Positions 32,275 to 39,542 of a DNA stretch of 64,000 nt are shown here, piece after piece (position 1 is the stretch's first letter; every line of letters begins with the position of its first letter). Source of the DNA: Microvirga soli (lineage in GTDB: Bacteria > Pseudomonadota > Alphaproteobacteria > Rhizobiales > Beijerinckiaceae); the NCBI RefSeq assembly GCF_016734765.1, contig NZ_JAERQE010000007.1:62001-126000 (forward strand), written 5' to 3'. Both the position numbers and the translations under genes were made by a program. The notes beneath the pieces are model-generated. The model had not been told where the DNA came from. It searched no databases and saw only the letters and a list, made by a program, of their open reading frames with translations.

Positions 32275-32976
32275 ATGAAGTTAGAAAAAGTAACTGAGAA
32301 GTTGGAAGGCCGGTCCAAGCGCCATTACGAGGACGCCTGCGCCACGGCTCATGCCATGGATCTCGTCGGTGAGCGCTGGGCTCTGCTGGTGATGCGAGAG
32401 CTCATGCTGGGCCCGAAGCGTTTCAGCGATTTGCGCGAGAGCCTCCCGGGCATCAGCGCCAATGTGCTCACTCAGCGGCTCGAAAGCCTAGAGGCGGCAG
32501 GAGTGCTCGTCCGGCGCAAGCTGCCGCCGCCTGCGGCCGCTCAGGTCTATGAGCTGACGGAATGGGGTTACGAGAGCGAGCCGATCTTTCAGGCGCTCGG
32601 CCGCTGGGCGGCGCGCTCACCCCTGCATGATCCGACCCTGCCGTTCAGCACGAATTCCCTGGTGCTTTCCTTGAGAACGATGTTCAGCCCGGAGCGAGCG
32701 AGAGACCTGGAGGCGCGGGTCGGATTCCGCATCGGCGAGGAAACATTCCTGTCGCATCTGGCGGATGGAAGGATCGAGATCGCCCGCAGCGCTCTCGACG
32801 GGGCCGATGTGATCTTCGCCGGCACGCCTCCGGTCCTGGCGGCTGCGATTTATGGCGGCCAGCCGCTGGAAACGCTTGAGCAGACCGGCGCCTTGCAGAT
32901 CGAGGGCAACCGCGTGCTCGCACGGCGTTTCACCGGCCTGTTCCCCCTGCCGCCGAAGGCCGCGAAACCGGCTTAG
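32275..32976 (+). CDS. HxlR-family transcriptional regulator with C-terminal sterol-carrier-like domain
   Basis: The 233-residue protein has an N-terminal winged helix of HxlR type (about 20-110). The motif AMDLVGERWALLVMRELMLG is followed by RFSDLRESLPGISANVLTQR and the wing residues PAAAQVYELTEWG. The C-terminal 110 residues resemble the SCP2-like extension found in longer HxlR members. It is divergent from the VOC/YciI/DoxX group and shares a 61-bp intergenic region with it, so it is the likely regulator. The promoter predicts a leaderless transcript. Its 3' end overlaps the convergent dienelactone hydrolase gene by 4 bp. Confidence 0.92.
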   Translation: MKLEKVTEKLEGRSKRHYEDACATAHAMDLVGERWALLVMRELMLGPKRFSDLRESLPGISANVLTQRLESLEAAGVLVRRKLPPPAAAQVYELTEWGYESEPIFQALGRWAARSPLHDPTLPFSTNSLVLSLRTMFSPERARDLEARVGFRIGEETFLSHLADGRIEIARSALDGADVIFAGTPPVLAAAIYGGQPLETLEQTGALQIEGNRVLARRFTGLFPLPPKAAKPA

Positions 32977-33713
32977 CGCAGCGTCTCGGCGAACAGCGTA
33001 AGCAGGCGCTTCCAGTGCCGCTCGGCCCCGCGCTCGTCATAAACCCTGCTGTCGGGAACGGCCCAGCCATGGGCCATGCCGATATAGTTTTCGATCACGT
33101 GGTCGATCTCGGCGCGGCGCAAGGCCTCGGCCAAGCGCGCCGACTGCTCGGGCGGGAAGCTCTCGTCGACACCGGCACTGCCCACATAGACGCGTCCCTT
33201 GATGGTGCCCACGTTCAGGTGCGGGCTGTCGGGCGCATCGCTCGCAAGGCGCCCGCCATGGAAGCTTGCCGCCGCGGCGATGCGGTCAGGATACGCCGCC
33301 GCCGCGTTGATGGCCCGGCCGCCGCCCATGCAATAGCCGACGGTGCCGATCCGGCCCGTGGCACCCGCCTGCGTGAGCGCCTCCAGGAAAGCCGCGCTGT
33401 CGCGCCGGGTCATGTCCTGGCTCGTATCGCTGATCATGCTCCGCAGCTTGGTGCGGGTGGGTTCTTCGCTGAAGGCCGTCTTGGCGTCTAAGGGGCCGTA
33501 ATCGCCGTAGCGGTAGAAGAGATCGGGCAGCAGAACCACATAGCCCTCGCTCGCCAAGCGCTCGGCCATGACATCGAGCGCGGGTCGAGGCCCAAAGGCA
33601 TCCATGTAGAGGATCACGCCGGGCGCCTCCCCTGCAGGCTGACGGCTCGGCTGGAACAGGCTGGCCTTGGCGGCTCCGTCCTGGGTCCTGATTACAATGT
33701 CCTGCTTGGTCAT
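32973..33713 (-). CDS. dienelactone hydrolase family protein
   Basis: This 246-residue alpha/beta hydrolase has a Cys nucleophile in TVGYCMGGGRAI, an Asp candidate in SAGVDESFPP and the His in GMAHGWAVPD. That gives the Cys-Asp-His triad of dienelactone hydrolases. Substrates of this family are lactones and other esters from aromatic breakdown; the exact one cannot be told. The N-terminal VILYMDAFGPRPALDVMAER supplies the oxyanion-hole region. It is divergent from a patatin gene and convergent with the HxlR gene. Confidence 0.92.
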   Translation of the reverse strand: MTKQDIVIRTQDGAAKASLFQPSRQPAGEAPGVILYMDAFGPRPALDVMAERLASEGYVVLLPDLFYRYGDYGPLDAKTAFSEEPTRTKLRSMISDTSQDMTRRDSAAFLEALTQAGATGRIGTVGYCMGGGRAINAAAAYPDRIAAAASFHGGRLASDAPDSPHLNVGTIKGRVYVGSAGVDESFPPEQSARLAEALRRAEIDHVIENYIGMAHGWAVPDSRVYDERGAERHWKRLLTLFAETLR

Positions 33714-33845
33714 GTCCCTCTCCCTATCGTGCCTATCTCGGAACCGCTGCCGCCTGCCTGCGTTCCCTGCCCTCTCCTATGACCGCATGGGAGCGCACTT
33801 TCAAATCCGGCAGCGCCGGCAATCTCTGTTTTCAAGGCATTCAGA

Positions 33846-34934
33846 ATGGCCTCTTCGTCAAAGCCCGGTCGGCAACAGCCGCTCGTTCTCGTGCTCGGCG
33901 GCGGCAACGCGCTCGGCTCCTACCTCGTCGGTGCCTACGAACAGCTGCAGCAACGGGAGATCGAACCGCAATGGATCGTCGGCGGGTCCATCGGGGCGGT
34001 GACAGGCGCCATCATCGCCGGCAACGCGCCCGAGGATCGGCTGCCGCGGCTCAAGGCATTCTGGGACGAGGCGATGATCAGCACGCCGGGCCTCCTCGGG
34101 CGCGGCACGAAGATCCGGCACACCTATAACGAGCTGCACACGATCACGGCCCTTCTGTTCGGCCGGCCCGGTCTGTATGGACACCGTTTCCCCGGCATGC
34201 TGTCCATGTTGCCCTGGATGCCCCATGACGTGGCGCTCTACGATCACAAACCTCTTCAGCAGACCCTGGAGCGGCTCGTGGATTTCGACCGGCTCAACCG
34301 GGCCGAAATTCGCCTGACTGTCGGCTGCGTCGATCTCGAAAGCGGCGAGGATGTTCTCTTCGACAACACCCGCGACACACTCACGCCTGAGCACTTTCTG
34401 GCGAGCGCCGCCATCACGCCGATCTTCCCGCCGGTCGAGATCAACGGGCGTCTGCTCTGCGATCCGGGCTACACCAACAACCTGCCGCTCGAGGTGCCTT
34501 TCGCGGAGCCGCCTCGGGAGGACTTCACCTGCATCGCCGTCGAGTTGTTCAGCCTTCACGCGGCGCGTCCGGCCTCGCTCGATTCGGCCGCGGAGCGGGT
34601 CAACGACATGATCTTCGCAAGCCCCACGCACCGGACCCTGAAGGGGCTCAAGCGTGAATATGCTCTTCGTGAAAAGCTGGAGCCGGATGGCCCTCAGGCC
34701 ACGCTGCTGCACATGGCTTATTTCGCAGGAAGCGACGAGCGGGCGGGAAAAACCTTCGACTACTCGCCGTCTTCGATCCGCGATCGCTGGGCCGCCGGAC
34801 GGCGCGACATGGAAAAGAGCCTCGCGCTTCTGGATGGCGCTCCCGCTGAGCGCCGCCGCTTCCGCTACCTGGCTCTGAGCCCCGACAAGGAGGCGGCTTC
34901 GGCGGAAGCCGGCGCTGCAGCGGCTCGCGCCTGA
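33846..34934 (+). CDS. patatin-like phospholipase
   Basis: This 362-residue member of the patatin family has the oxyanion Gly-rich loop LVLGGGNALGSYLVGAYEQL, the nucleophile elbow IVGGSIGAVTGAI (Ser in G-x-S-x-G) and a dyad Asp in LLCDPGYTNNLP. The usual DG(G/A) reads DPG here. It should hydrolyse acyl esters of membrane lipids or other substrates by a Ser-Asp dyad. The C-terminal 90 residues include an Arg-rich helix. A short minus-strand ORF starts beyond its end. It appears as a single gene divergent from the dienelactone hydrolase gene. Confidence 0.9.
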   Translation: MASSSKPGRQQPLVLVLGGGNALGSYLVGAYEQLQQREIEPQWIVGGSIGAVTGAIIAGNAPEDRLPRLKAFWDEAMISTPGLLGRGTKIRHTYNELHTITALLFGRPGLYGHRFPGMLSMLPWMPHDVALYDHKPLQQTLERLVDFDRLNRAEIRLTVGCVDLESGEDVLFDNTRDTLTPEHFLASAAITPIFPPVEINGRLLCDPGYTNNLPLEVPFAEPPREDFTCIAVELFSLHAARPASLDSAAERVNDMIFASPTHRTLKGLKREYALREKLEPDGPQATLLHMAYFAGSDERAGKTFDYSPSSIRDRWAAGRRDMEKSLALLDGAPAERRRFRYLALSPDKEAASAEAGAAAARA

Positions 34935-34938
34935 ACGA

Positions 34939-35118
34939 TCACGGCCCGCCGGCGAGCGACCCCACCACCGCCATGGTGAGCTCGTCGAGATTGACCCGGC
35001 CTTCAATGGTGATCGTCTCCGCCTCGCCCGTCCTGACGCGCAGGCCCTGCTCGCCGGCCTCGGACTGGCGCCTCAGCTCCGCGATGATGGCCTCGCGCAC
35101 GTGATCCTCGATGTTCAT
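34939..35118 (-). CDS. small conserved-looking hypothetical protein
   Basis: This 59-residue product starts at 35118 with GGAGA at a good distance; the longer frame to 35181 is not needed. It begins MNIEDHVREAIIAELRRQ (amphipathic helix), followed by RTGEAETITIEGRVNLDEL and a Gly-rich end. It has no Cys or membrane segment. The composition looks like a folded small cytoplasmic protein, but I recognise no family. It converges with the patatin gene, 4 bp apart. Confidence 0.6.
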   Translation of the reverse strand: MNIEDHVREAIIAELRRQSEAGEQGLRVRTGEAETITIEGRVNLDELTMAVVGSLAGGP

Positions 35119-35196
35119 TGCTGTCTCCGTTCGAAGATAACATCCGGCTGTCGAACGTCGGCGTGGACAGCCCTGTTCCACATCGGCTGCGGGCGT

Positions 35197-35469
35197 TCAG
35201 TCTGCGGCCTTGTTCTCCTTAAGCACCTTGAACGCCTCGGCTTCCATGGTGCCGCGCTCGTTGTTGCAGGCCGAGCAGGCGAGGACGAGATTGTCGCGTG
35301 TGAGCGGACCGCCGAAGGATCGCGGATGCACATGGTCGAGGGTTGCGAGATCCGGGGCGCGTTTCACCCCCGGACCGGGACGGCGCGCCGGTATCCCGCA
35401 ATAGACGCAGCGCCCTCCGTCACGAGCGTAAACATCCTCGAAGAGCTTGATGCGCTGCGCGGCTTTCAT
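35197..35469 (-). CDS. HNH endonuclease domain protein
   Basis: This protein has 90 residues from the Met at 35469; the upstream frame to 35544 is possible. It is a compact HNH unit with a zinc ribbon: CVYCGIPAR and CSACNNERG supply four Cys, and the catalytic motif lies between them (TLDHVHPRSFGG followed by LTRDNLVLA). Such proteins cut or nick DNA and are common as single genes with unknown biological role. A BON-domain gene is divergent 93 bp upstream. Confidence 0.88.
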   Translation of the reverse strand: MKAAQRIKLFEDVYARDGGRCVYCGIPARRPGPGVKRAPDLATLDHVHPRSFGGPLTRDNLVLACSACNNERGTMEAEAFKVLKENKAAD

Positions 35470-35561
35470 GGGGTTCAATGTGCTCTTCGTTGCGTTGAGA
35501 TTGTGGTGTGGAACCACGGGCAAGCCGGGTGGTTGCTCCTGCAATCACAGGAGCATGAGCC

Positions 35562-36110
35562 ATGGTAGACACCCGCCGCAGGAACCGGAACCCCTTCAAC
35601 GACGACAACGGCTACGGTGACGTGCCCCAGGGCGCCGTGGGCTTCCGCGGCGAAGGTCGGGAATATCCCGGCGGTTACGGCAGTGATGCGAACGAGTTCT
35701 CCGGCGGCATGATCGACGACGGACGGGGCGGCCCACCGGACGACGAAGGCTTCGATCCGGGCTACAGCCGGCCCCGCTCCGGCTACGGCGCCTTCGGCGA
35801 CCGTGATCCGAACGATGCCGATGCTCGCACCGGCCGGGACGATGGACGCTCCTCGCCGGGCCAGCACCGCGGGCGCGGCCCCAAGGGCTACCGGCGCTCC
35901 GACGAGCGCATTCATGAGGATGTATGCGAGCGCCTGACGGAGGATCCTTTGATCGACGCCTCAAACATCGAAGTTCTCGTGAAGGACGGCGAGATCACCC
36001 TCAACGGCACCGTCACGAGCCGCGGCCTCAAGCGCCGCGCCGAGGACCTGGCGGAGCTCGCCTCGGGCGTCTCGCACGTCCAGAACAATCTGCGCGTGCA
36101 GGGCGTCTGA
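35562..36110 (+). CDS. BON-domain protein
   Basis: In this 182-residue protein the first 110 residues are Gly/Asp/Arg-rich and probably disordered. Residues about 112-180 form one BON domain (RIHEDVCERLTEDPLIDASN followed by ITLNGTVTSRGLKRRAEDL and the SHVQNNLRV end). BON domains bind membranes or phospholipids and occur in osmotic-stress proteins such as OsmY. No signal peptide is seen, so it may be cytoplasmic or cell-surface-attached by unknown means. A terminator follows. Confidence 0.85.
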   Translation: MVDTRRRNRNPFNDDNGYGDVPQGAVGFRGEGREYPGGYGSDANEFSGGMIDDGRGGPPDDEGFDPGYSRPRSGYGAFGDRDPNDADARTGRDDGRSSPGQHRGRGPKGYRRSDERIHEDVCERLTEDPLIDASNIEVLVKDGEITLNGTVTSRGLKRRAEDLAELASGVSHVQNNLRVQGV

Positions 36111-36118
36111 ACGCCGGA

Positions 36119-36147
36119 GCGGCCCTGTCTCTGACAGGGCTGCCTTT
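36119..36147 (+). terminator. weak rho-independent terminator
   Basis: GCCCTGTC and GACAGGGC are separated by TCT just after the BON-domain gene and followed by TGCCTTTC. The 8-bp stem is clear but the T-run is short, so termination may be partial or help from the opposite strand may be used. Confidence 0.5.
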
Positions 36148-36153
36148 CACCTG

Positions 36154-36819
36154 TCACGACGCAAGAGGTGAGCTGTCGTAGCGGCGCAGCAGATCCTCGA
36201 CGTCGCGGTAGACCGCAATGCAGCCGGCATCCTTCAGGGCCTGCTCCGTGAAGCCGCCGGACAAGACTCCGATGGATTTCAGCTGCGCCTTACGCGCTGC
36301 TTCCGCATCATAGGGTGTATCGCCGATCACCACCGCCTCATCGGGCGTCAGCGGTGCAAGCTTCGCCAGTGCGGCCTCGAAAATATCGGGAAAGGGTTTC
36401 GAGCGCTCCGCATCGTCTGACGACGTGGCCGAGTCGATGAGATCCGCGATGCCTGTGATCTCCTTGTACTGCTCGACCTCATCCGCGTTGCCGGAGGACG
36501 CCAGCACTGCCTTCTGTCCTGCCGCACGGATTCGCTCAAACAGCTCGCGGACAGCGGGAAAGGCGCGTGCCCGGTGCAGGTACTCGCGCTTGAAGAGATC
36601 GGAGCGGAAATCCTTGATTTCGTCGCCCTGCTTCTCGATCACCTCGGGCGGCAGAAGCCCGTGCAGGATCTGGTCGCCGCCCTTGCCGATCTGCGAGCGC
36701 AGATCCGGGAAGGCGATCTTGAAGCCGAAATGCTTGAGGACCTTCACCCAGGCGTCGGCGTGAAGATCGACGGTGTCGATGAGCGTGCCGTCAATGTCGA
36801 AGATAGCTGCTTTGATCAT
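36154..36819 (-). CDS. HAD-superfamily hydrolase
   Basis: This 221-residue HAD phosphatase-like enzyme of the beta-phosphoglucomutase/phosphoglycolate phosphatase type has motif I FDIDGTLIDTVDL, motif II AVLASSGNADE, motif III Lys in ERSKPFPDIF and motif IV VVIGDTPYDAEAA. The helical cap lies between about residues 20 and 95. Substrate cannot be deduced. It is a single minus-strand gene after the BON-domain gene. Confidence 0.9.
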   Translation of the reverse strand: MIKAAIFDIDGTLIDTVDLHADAWVKVLKHFGFKIAFPDLRSQIGKGGDQILHGLLPPEVIEKQGDEIKDFRSDLFKREYLHRARAFPAVRELFERIRAAGQKAVLASSGNADEVEQYKEITGIADLIDSATSSDDAERSKPFPDIFEAALAKLAPLTPDEAVVIGDTPYDAEAARKAQLKSIGVLSGGFTEQALKDAGCIAVYRDVEDLLRRYDSSPLAS

Positions 36820-36877
36820 GACCTATTTCAAGCGCAGGAGAACAGCATTGCCCGTCGGAGCGACCCCAGCCACCTCC

Positions 36878-37084
36878 TCACGGCACCTCGGGTTGAGGCA
36901 TCGGATGAATGGCCGGCTTGTCCGGCTCCGGTGTCTGCTCCGGCAGGGAGGACGGAACGCTGGGGAAAGTGGATGGTGCCGGCGTCTCCGGCGGGATCGG
37001 CATGACGGGCAGGGGCTCCGTCGGAGGCGGCTTGGGATAAAACTCGTCCGGCTGCGGACGGCTGCTGGCACGGTGTGCGGACAA
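36878..37084 (-). CDS. proline-rich small protein with TTG start
   Basis: The frame starts with TTG at 37084, preceded by AGGGAGAG 4 nt away. The 68-residue product is composed mostly of Pro, Ser and Glu (PKPPPTEPLPVMPIPPETP). It has no signal peptide or motif. The ribosome site makes it a credible gene, but low complexity leaves doubt. It lies upstream of the HAD gene in the same direction. Confidence 0.45.
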   Translation of the reverse strand: MSAHRASSRPQPDEFYPKPPPTEPLPVMPIPPETPAPSTFPSVPSSLPEQTPEPDKPAIHPMPQPEVP

Positions 37085-37264
37085 GTCGCTCTCCCTGGAT
37101 CGTTGTCTCTGACAACCGCTCAGTTCGGGGAAAGGTTCTCCTGCAGCTCGGCCCGAGTGCTGTATCGCCGGTCAGACTCGCGAAACCATATGGCGAGCCA
37201 TTGGCTTGACCTTACGTCCGTTTAGGGCCACGACGGCGGGGTGGACCAACGAGCCGGAAGAATC

Positions 37265-38083
37265 ATGCGCACAGCCCGATCCCTCGCCCTTCTCGCCTTC
37301 CTCGTCTCCGGCTCGACCCTGGCCCAGGCAGCGGACCCCGTGTTCTCGCCTGAACCCATCCAGAACTCCTCAGGCTGGATCGTCACCGTGAAGGGTAACC
37401 TGCGGGCAGGGCCGTCCTACCCCGGCTCGGATGATTTCAGCTTCATCGGCTATCCCTCCCTGAGCTTCCGCCGGGCGGGAACGGTCGAGCGCTTCAGCGC
37501 TCCCGACGACGGCCTGAGCTTCTCGTTCCTGGACGAATCGGTCTTCCGCGTCGGCGTGGTCGGCCGCTTCGTGGGCGGACGCTACTACGAGGACAACCGG
37601 GAGCTCGTCGGCCTCGACAAGATTGACTGGGCGGTGGAGCCCGGCGTGTTCGTGGAATATTGGCCCCTCGAGTTCCTGCGCGCCCGCGCCGAGATCCGTC
37701 GCGGCTTCGGCGGGCATGAGGGTTTCGTGGCCGATTTCGGCCTCGATGCGGTGCAGCGTTTCGGCGCCGTCACCCTGTCGCTGGGCCCGAGGCTGTCGCT
37801 GGGCGATAGCGAATTCACCCGCACCTATTTCGGCGTGACGCCCGAGGAAGCGGCGCTCAATGGCCAGGTCACGGCCTACCGCCCCTCCGGCGGCATCACC
37901 TCGGTGGGCGCGACCGGCGCCGTCAGCTACGACTGGTCGCAGCAATGGTCGACCACTGCCTTCGTCACCTACAAGCATCTCGTGAGCGATGCCGCCGACA
38001 GCCCCATCGTGGAGCGCTTCGGCTCGGAGCATCAGGTCGGCGTGGGACTCACCGTGTCCTATTCCTTCGGCTACACGCCGTAA
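37265..38083 (+). CDS. MipA/OmpV-family outer-membrane protein
   Basis: The start at 37265 (272 aa) is preferred, with GGAAG before it and a signal peptide MRTARSLALLAFLVSG then AQAADP. The mature part is a beta-barrel of the MipA/OmpV type: alternating aromatic strands, SYPGSDDFSFIGYPSLSF, and a C-terminal strand ending in SYSFGY. Such proteins interact with the peptidoglycan synthesis machinery or with outer-membrane lipids; the specific role here is not known. A strong terminator follows at 38110. Confidence 0.88.
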   Translation: MRTARSLALLAFLVSGSTLAQAADPVFSPEPIQNSSGWIVTVKGNLRAGPSYPGSDDFSFIGYPSLSFRRAGTVERFSAPDDGLSFSFLDESVFRVGVVGRFVGGRYYEDNRELVGLDKIDWAVEPGVFVEYWPLEFLRARAEIRRGFGGHEGFVADFGLDAVQRFGAVTLSLGPRLSLGDSEFTRTYFGVTPEEAALNGQVTAYRPSGGITSVGATGAVSYDWSQQWSTTAFVTYKHLVSDAADSPIVERFGSEHQVGVGLTVSYSFGYTP

Positions 38084-38109
38084 CGGTCCAGAACGAGCCT
38101 GAAATGACA

Positions 38110-38134
38110 AAGCCGCCCCTTGGGCGGCTTTTTT
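38110..38134 (+). terminator. rho-independent terminator of the MipA-like gene
   Basis: AAGCCGCCC, CTT and GGGCGGCTT form a 9-bp perfect stem with TTTT following on the plus strand, 26 bp after the stop codon. Confidence 0.9.
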
Positions 38135-38155
38135 CTTGTTCTCGGTCTTCAGCTC

Positions 38156-38545
38156 TCAGGCCGCAAGGCTTCCCTGAGCGGCGGCGGCCTCGCCCCGATA
38201 GATGCAGCCTTCCTGCGAGCCGGACATGCCGCGCTTGAGTTCCACTTCCTCAAGGCCGGGGAAGCGTTCCTTCACCAGCTTCCACACATACTTGGTGACG
38301 TTCTCGAGCGAGGCGACGCCAATGGCGGGGTTGAGATCGAGATTGCCGTGATCGAGGCCGGACCCGTGCTCGCCCTTGATCTCCTTGATGTAGTTCTCGA
38401 CCTCATAAAGGTTGACCGGCCAGCCATAAACCTCGTCGACGGGCCCACTGAAGGTCAGCTTGACGATAAAGGTGTGCCCATGCAGCCCGGAATAGGGAAC
38501 CACCGAGTGAGCGGCATCGAATGTGAACTCGCAATACGTCTTCAT
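38156..38545 (-). CDS. queD: 6-carboxytetrahydropterin synthase-like (QueD-family) protein
   Basis: This 129-residue T-fold protein contains the zinc site in FDAAHSVVPYSGLHGHTF (three His) and the LDHGNLD motif, whose His is catalytic in the family. The tail includes SLENVTKYVWKL. In E. coli QueD and in pyruvoyl-tetrahydropterin synthase a catalytic Cys precedes the HGH motif, and here that position has no Cys. It may therefore be a variant with altered chemistry, or the Cys may be elsewhere. QueD acts in queuosine synthesis. No other queuosine gene is next to it. Confidence 0.8.
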   Translation of the reverse strand: MKTYCEFTFDAAHSVVPYSGLHGHTFIVKLTFSGPVDEVYGWPVNLYEVENYIKEIKGEHGSGLDHGNLDLNPAIGVASLENVTKYVWKLVKERFPGLEEVELKRGMSGSQEGCIYRGEAAAAQGSLAA

Positions 38546-38710
38546 TCCCCCAGCTCCCGAAAAGAAACCTTAAAATCGTCCTGCCGACCTGACGTTCCGG
38601 CAGGTGATCCTGCGTACCATAGGTGGTCAGGGTCGGCAAAGAGCGGAGAGGTATTTTCTCTTAGAACCGCACGGCCATGCGGCATTTGGCTCTGCGCCAC
38701 TGCCGGAGTT

Positions 38711-39337
38711 TCATCCTTCGCGCCAGAAGCGGTAGAGCCCCGCAATGTCGGAGCTGCACATGAACGGGATCGCTTCCCTGATACGCTCGAGCGGCCAGTC
38801 CCACCAGGCCATCTCCAGCAGCATGGCGATCTCCTCGTCGGAGAACCGCTTGCGGATCGGTCGAGCGGGATTGCCGGCGACCATGGTGTAGGGCTCCACG
38901 TCCCGGGTCACGACGGCCCGGCTCCCGACCACGGCCCCGTGGCCGATCCGGATTCCCGGCATGATCATGGCCTCGGTGCCGATCCAGACATCGTTGCCCA
39001 CCACCGTATCGCCTGCGGGCAGGAACGGATCCTGCGGCTCGCCGAAGGCGCCGTCCTTGTTCATGTAGAAGAACGGGAAGGTCGAGACCCAATCCCGGCG
39101 ATGGCCCTGGTTACCATGCATCATGAACGTCGCGCCCGTCGCGATGGAGCAGAAGCTGCCGATGATGAGCTTGTCGGCCTCTGGCTCGTCGTGCAGCAGG
39201 TAGCGCGCGCAATCGTCGAAGGAATGCCCGTGATAGTACCCGGAGTAGTAGCTGTAGCGCCCGACAACGATGTGCGGATTGGTGACCTGCTCCGACAGGG
39301 GAATGCCCTGCAGGGCGCTCTCGAAGATGGTTTTCAT
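38711..39337 (-). CDS. CatB-type xenobiotic acetyltransferase
   Basis: This 208-residue left-handed beta-helix protein starts [20 protein letters not shown]. The active-site His is in [19 protein letters not shown] and the hexapeptide repeats are in [20 protein letters not shown] followed by [10 protein letters not shown]. The [13 protein letters not shown] segment is the family C-terminal signature. Family members acetylate chloramphenicol or streptogramins, but many are housekeeping enzymes of unknown acceptor; resistance cannot be inferred from sequence alone. It is flanked by composite hairpins at 39350-39505. Confidence 0.9.
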   Translation of the reverse strand: MKTIFESALQGIPLSEQVTNPHIVVGRYSYYSGYYHGHSFDDCARYLLHDEPEADKLIIGSFCSIATGATFMMHGNQGHRRDWVSTFPFFYMNKDGAFGEPQDPFLPAGDTVVGNDVWIGTEAMIMPGIRIGHGAVVGSRAVVTRDVEPYTMVAGNPARPIRKRFSDEEIAMLLEMAWWDWPLERIREAIPFMCSSDIAGLYRFWREG

Positions 39338-39349
39338 AAGGCCCCTCTC

Positions 39350-39441
39350 AGAGCATCGTACGGACCCAGCGGGCCGCGCAGCGAAAAGGTGGATCCGGTT
39401 TTCGCTGACGCGGCCCTCCGGGTCCGCCCGAACGATGCTCT
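39350..39441. repeat. 92-bp composite hairpin element
   Basis: Nested inverted repeats form a long palindrome: AGAGCATCGT pairs with ACGATGCTCT at the ends, CGGACCC with GGGTCCG, GGGCCGCG with CGCGGCCC, and AGCGAAAA with TTTTCGCT at the centre around GGTGGATCCGG. It has no ORF and sits between the CatB-type and GGDEF-EAL genes. Confidence 0.8.
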
Positions 39442-39452
39442 CTTCTTAGGAG

Positions 39453-39505
39453 AAAGCATCGGATCAATCCCAAAAGTGCAAGTCCACTTTTGGGTCCGAT
39501 GCTTT
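39453..39505. repeat. 53-bp inverted repeat next to the composite hairpin
   Basis: AAAGCATCGGA (39453-39463) pairs with TCCGATGCTTT (39495-39505). Inside, CCCAAAAGTG and CACTTTTGGG form a second stem around CAAGTC. It follows the 92-bp hairpin by 11 bp. The outer motif AGCATCG recurs in both, suggesting one compound repeat or two related copies. Confidence 0.8.
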
Positions 39506-39542
39506 ACGGGAGGATGGTACATGGTCCGACCCGCGGCGAGTC

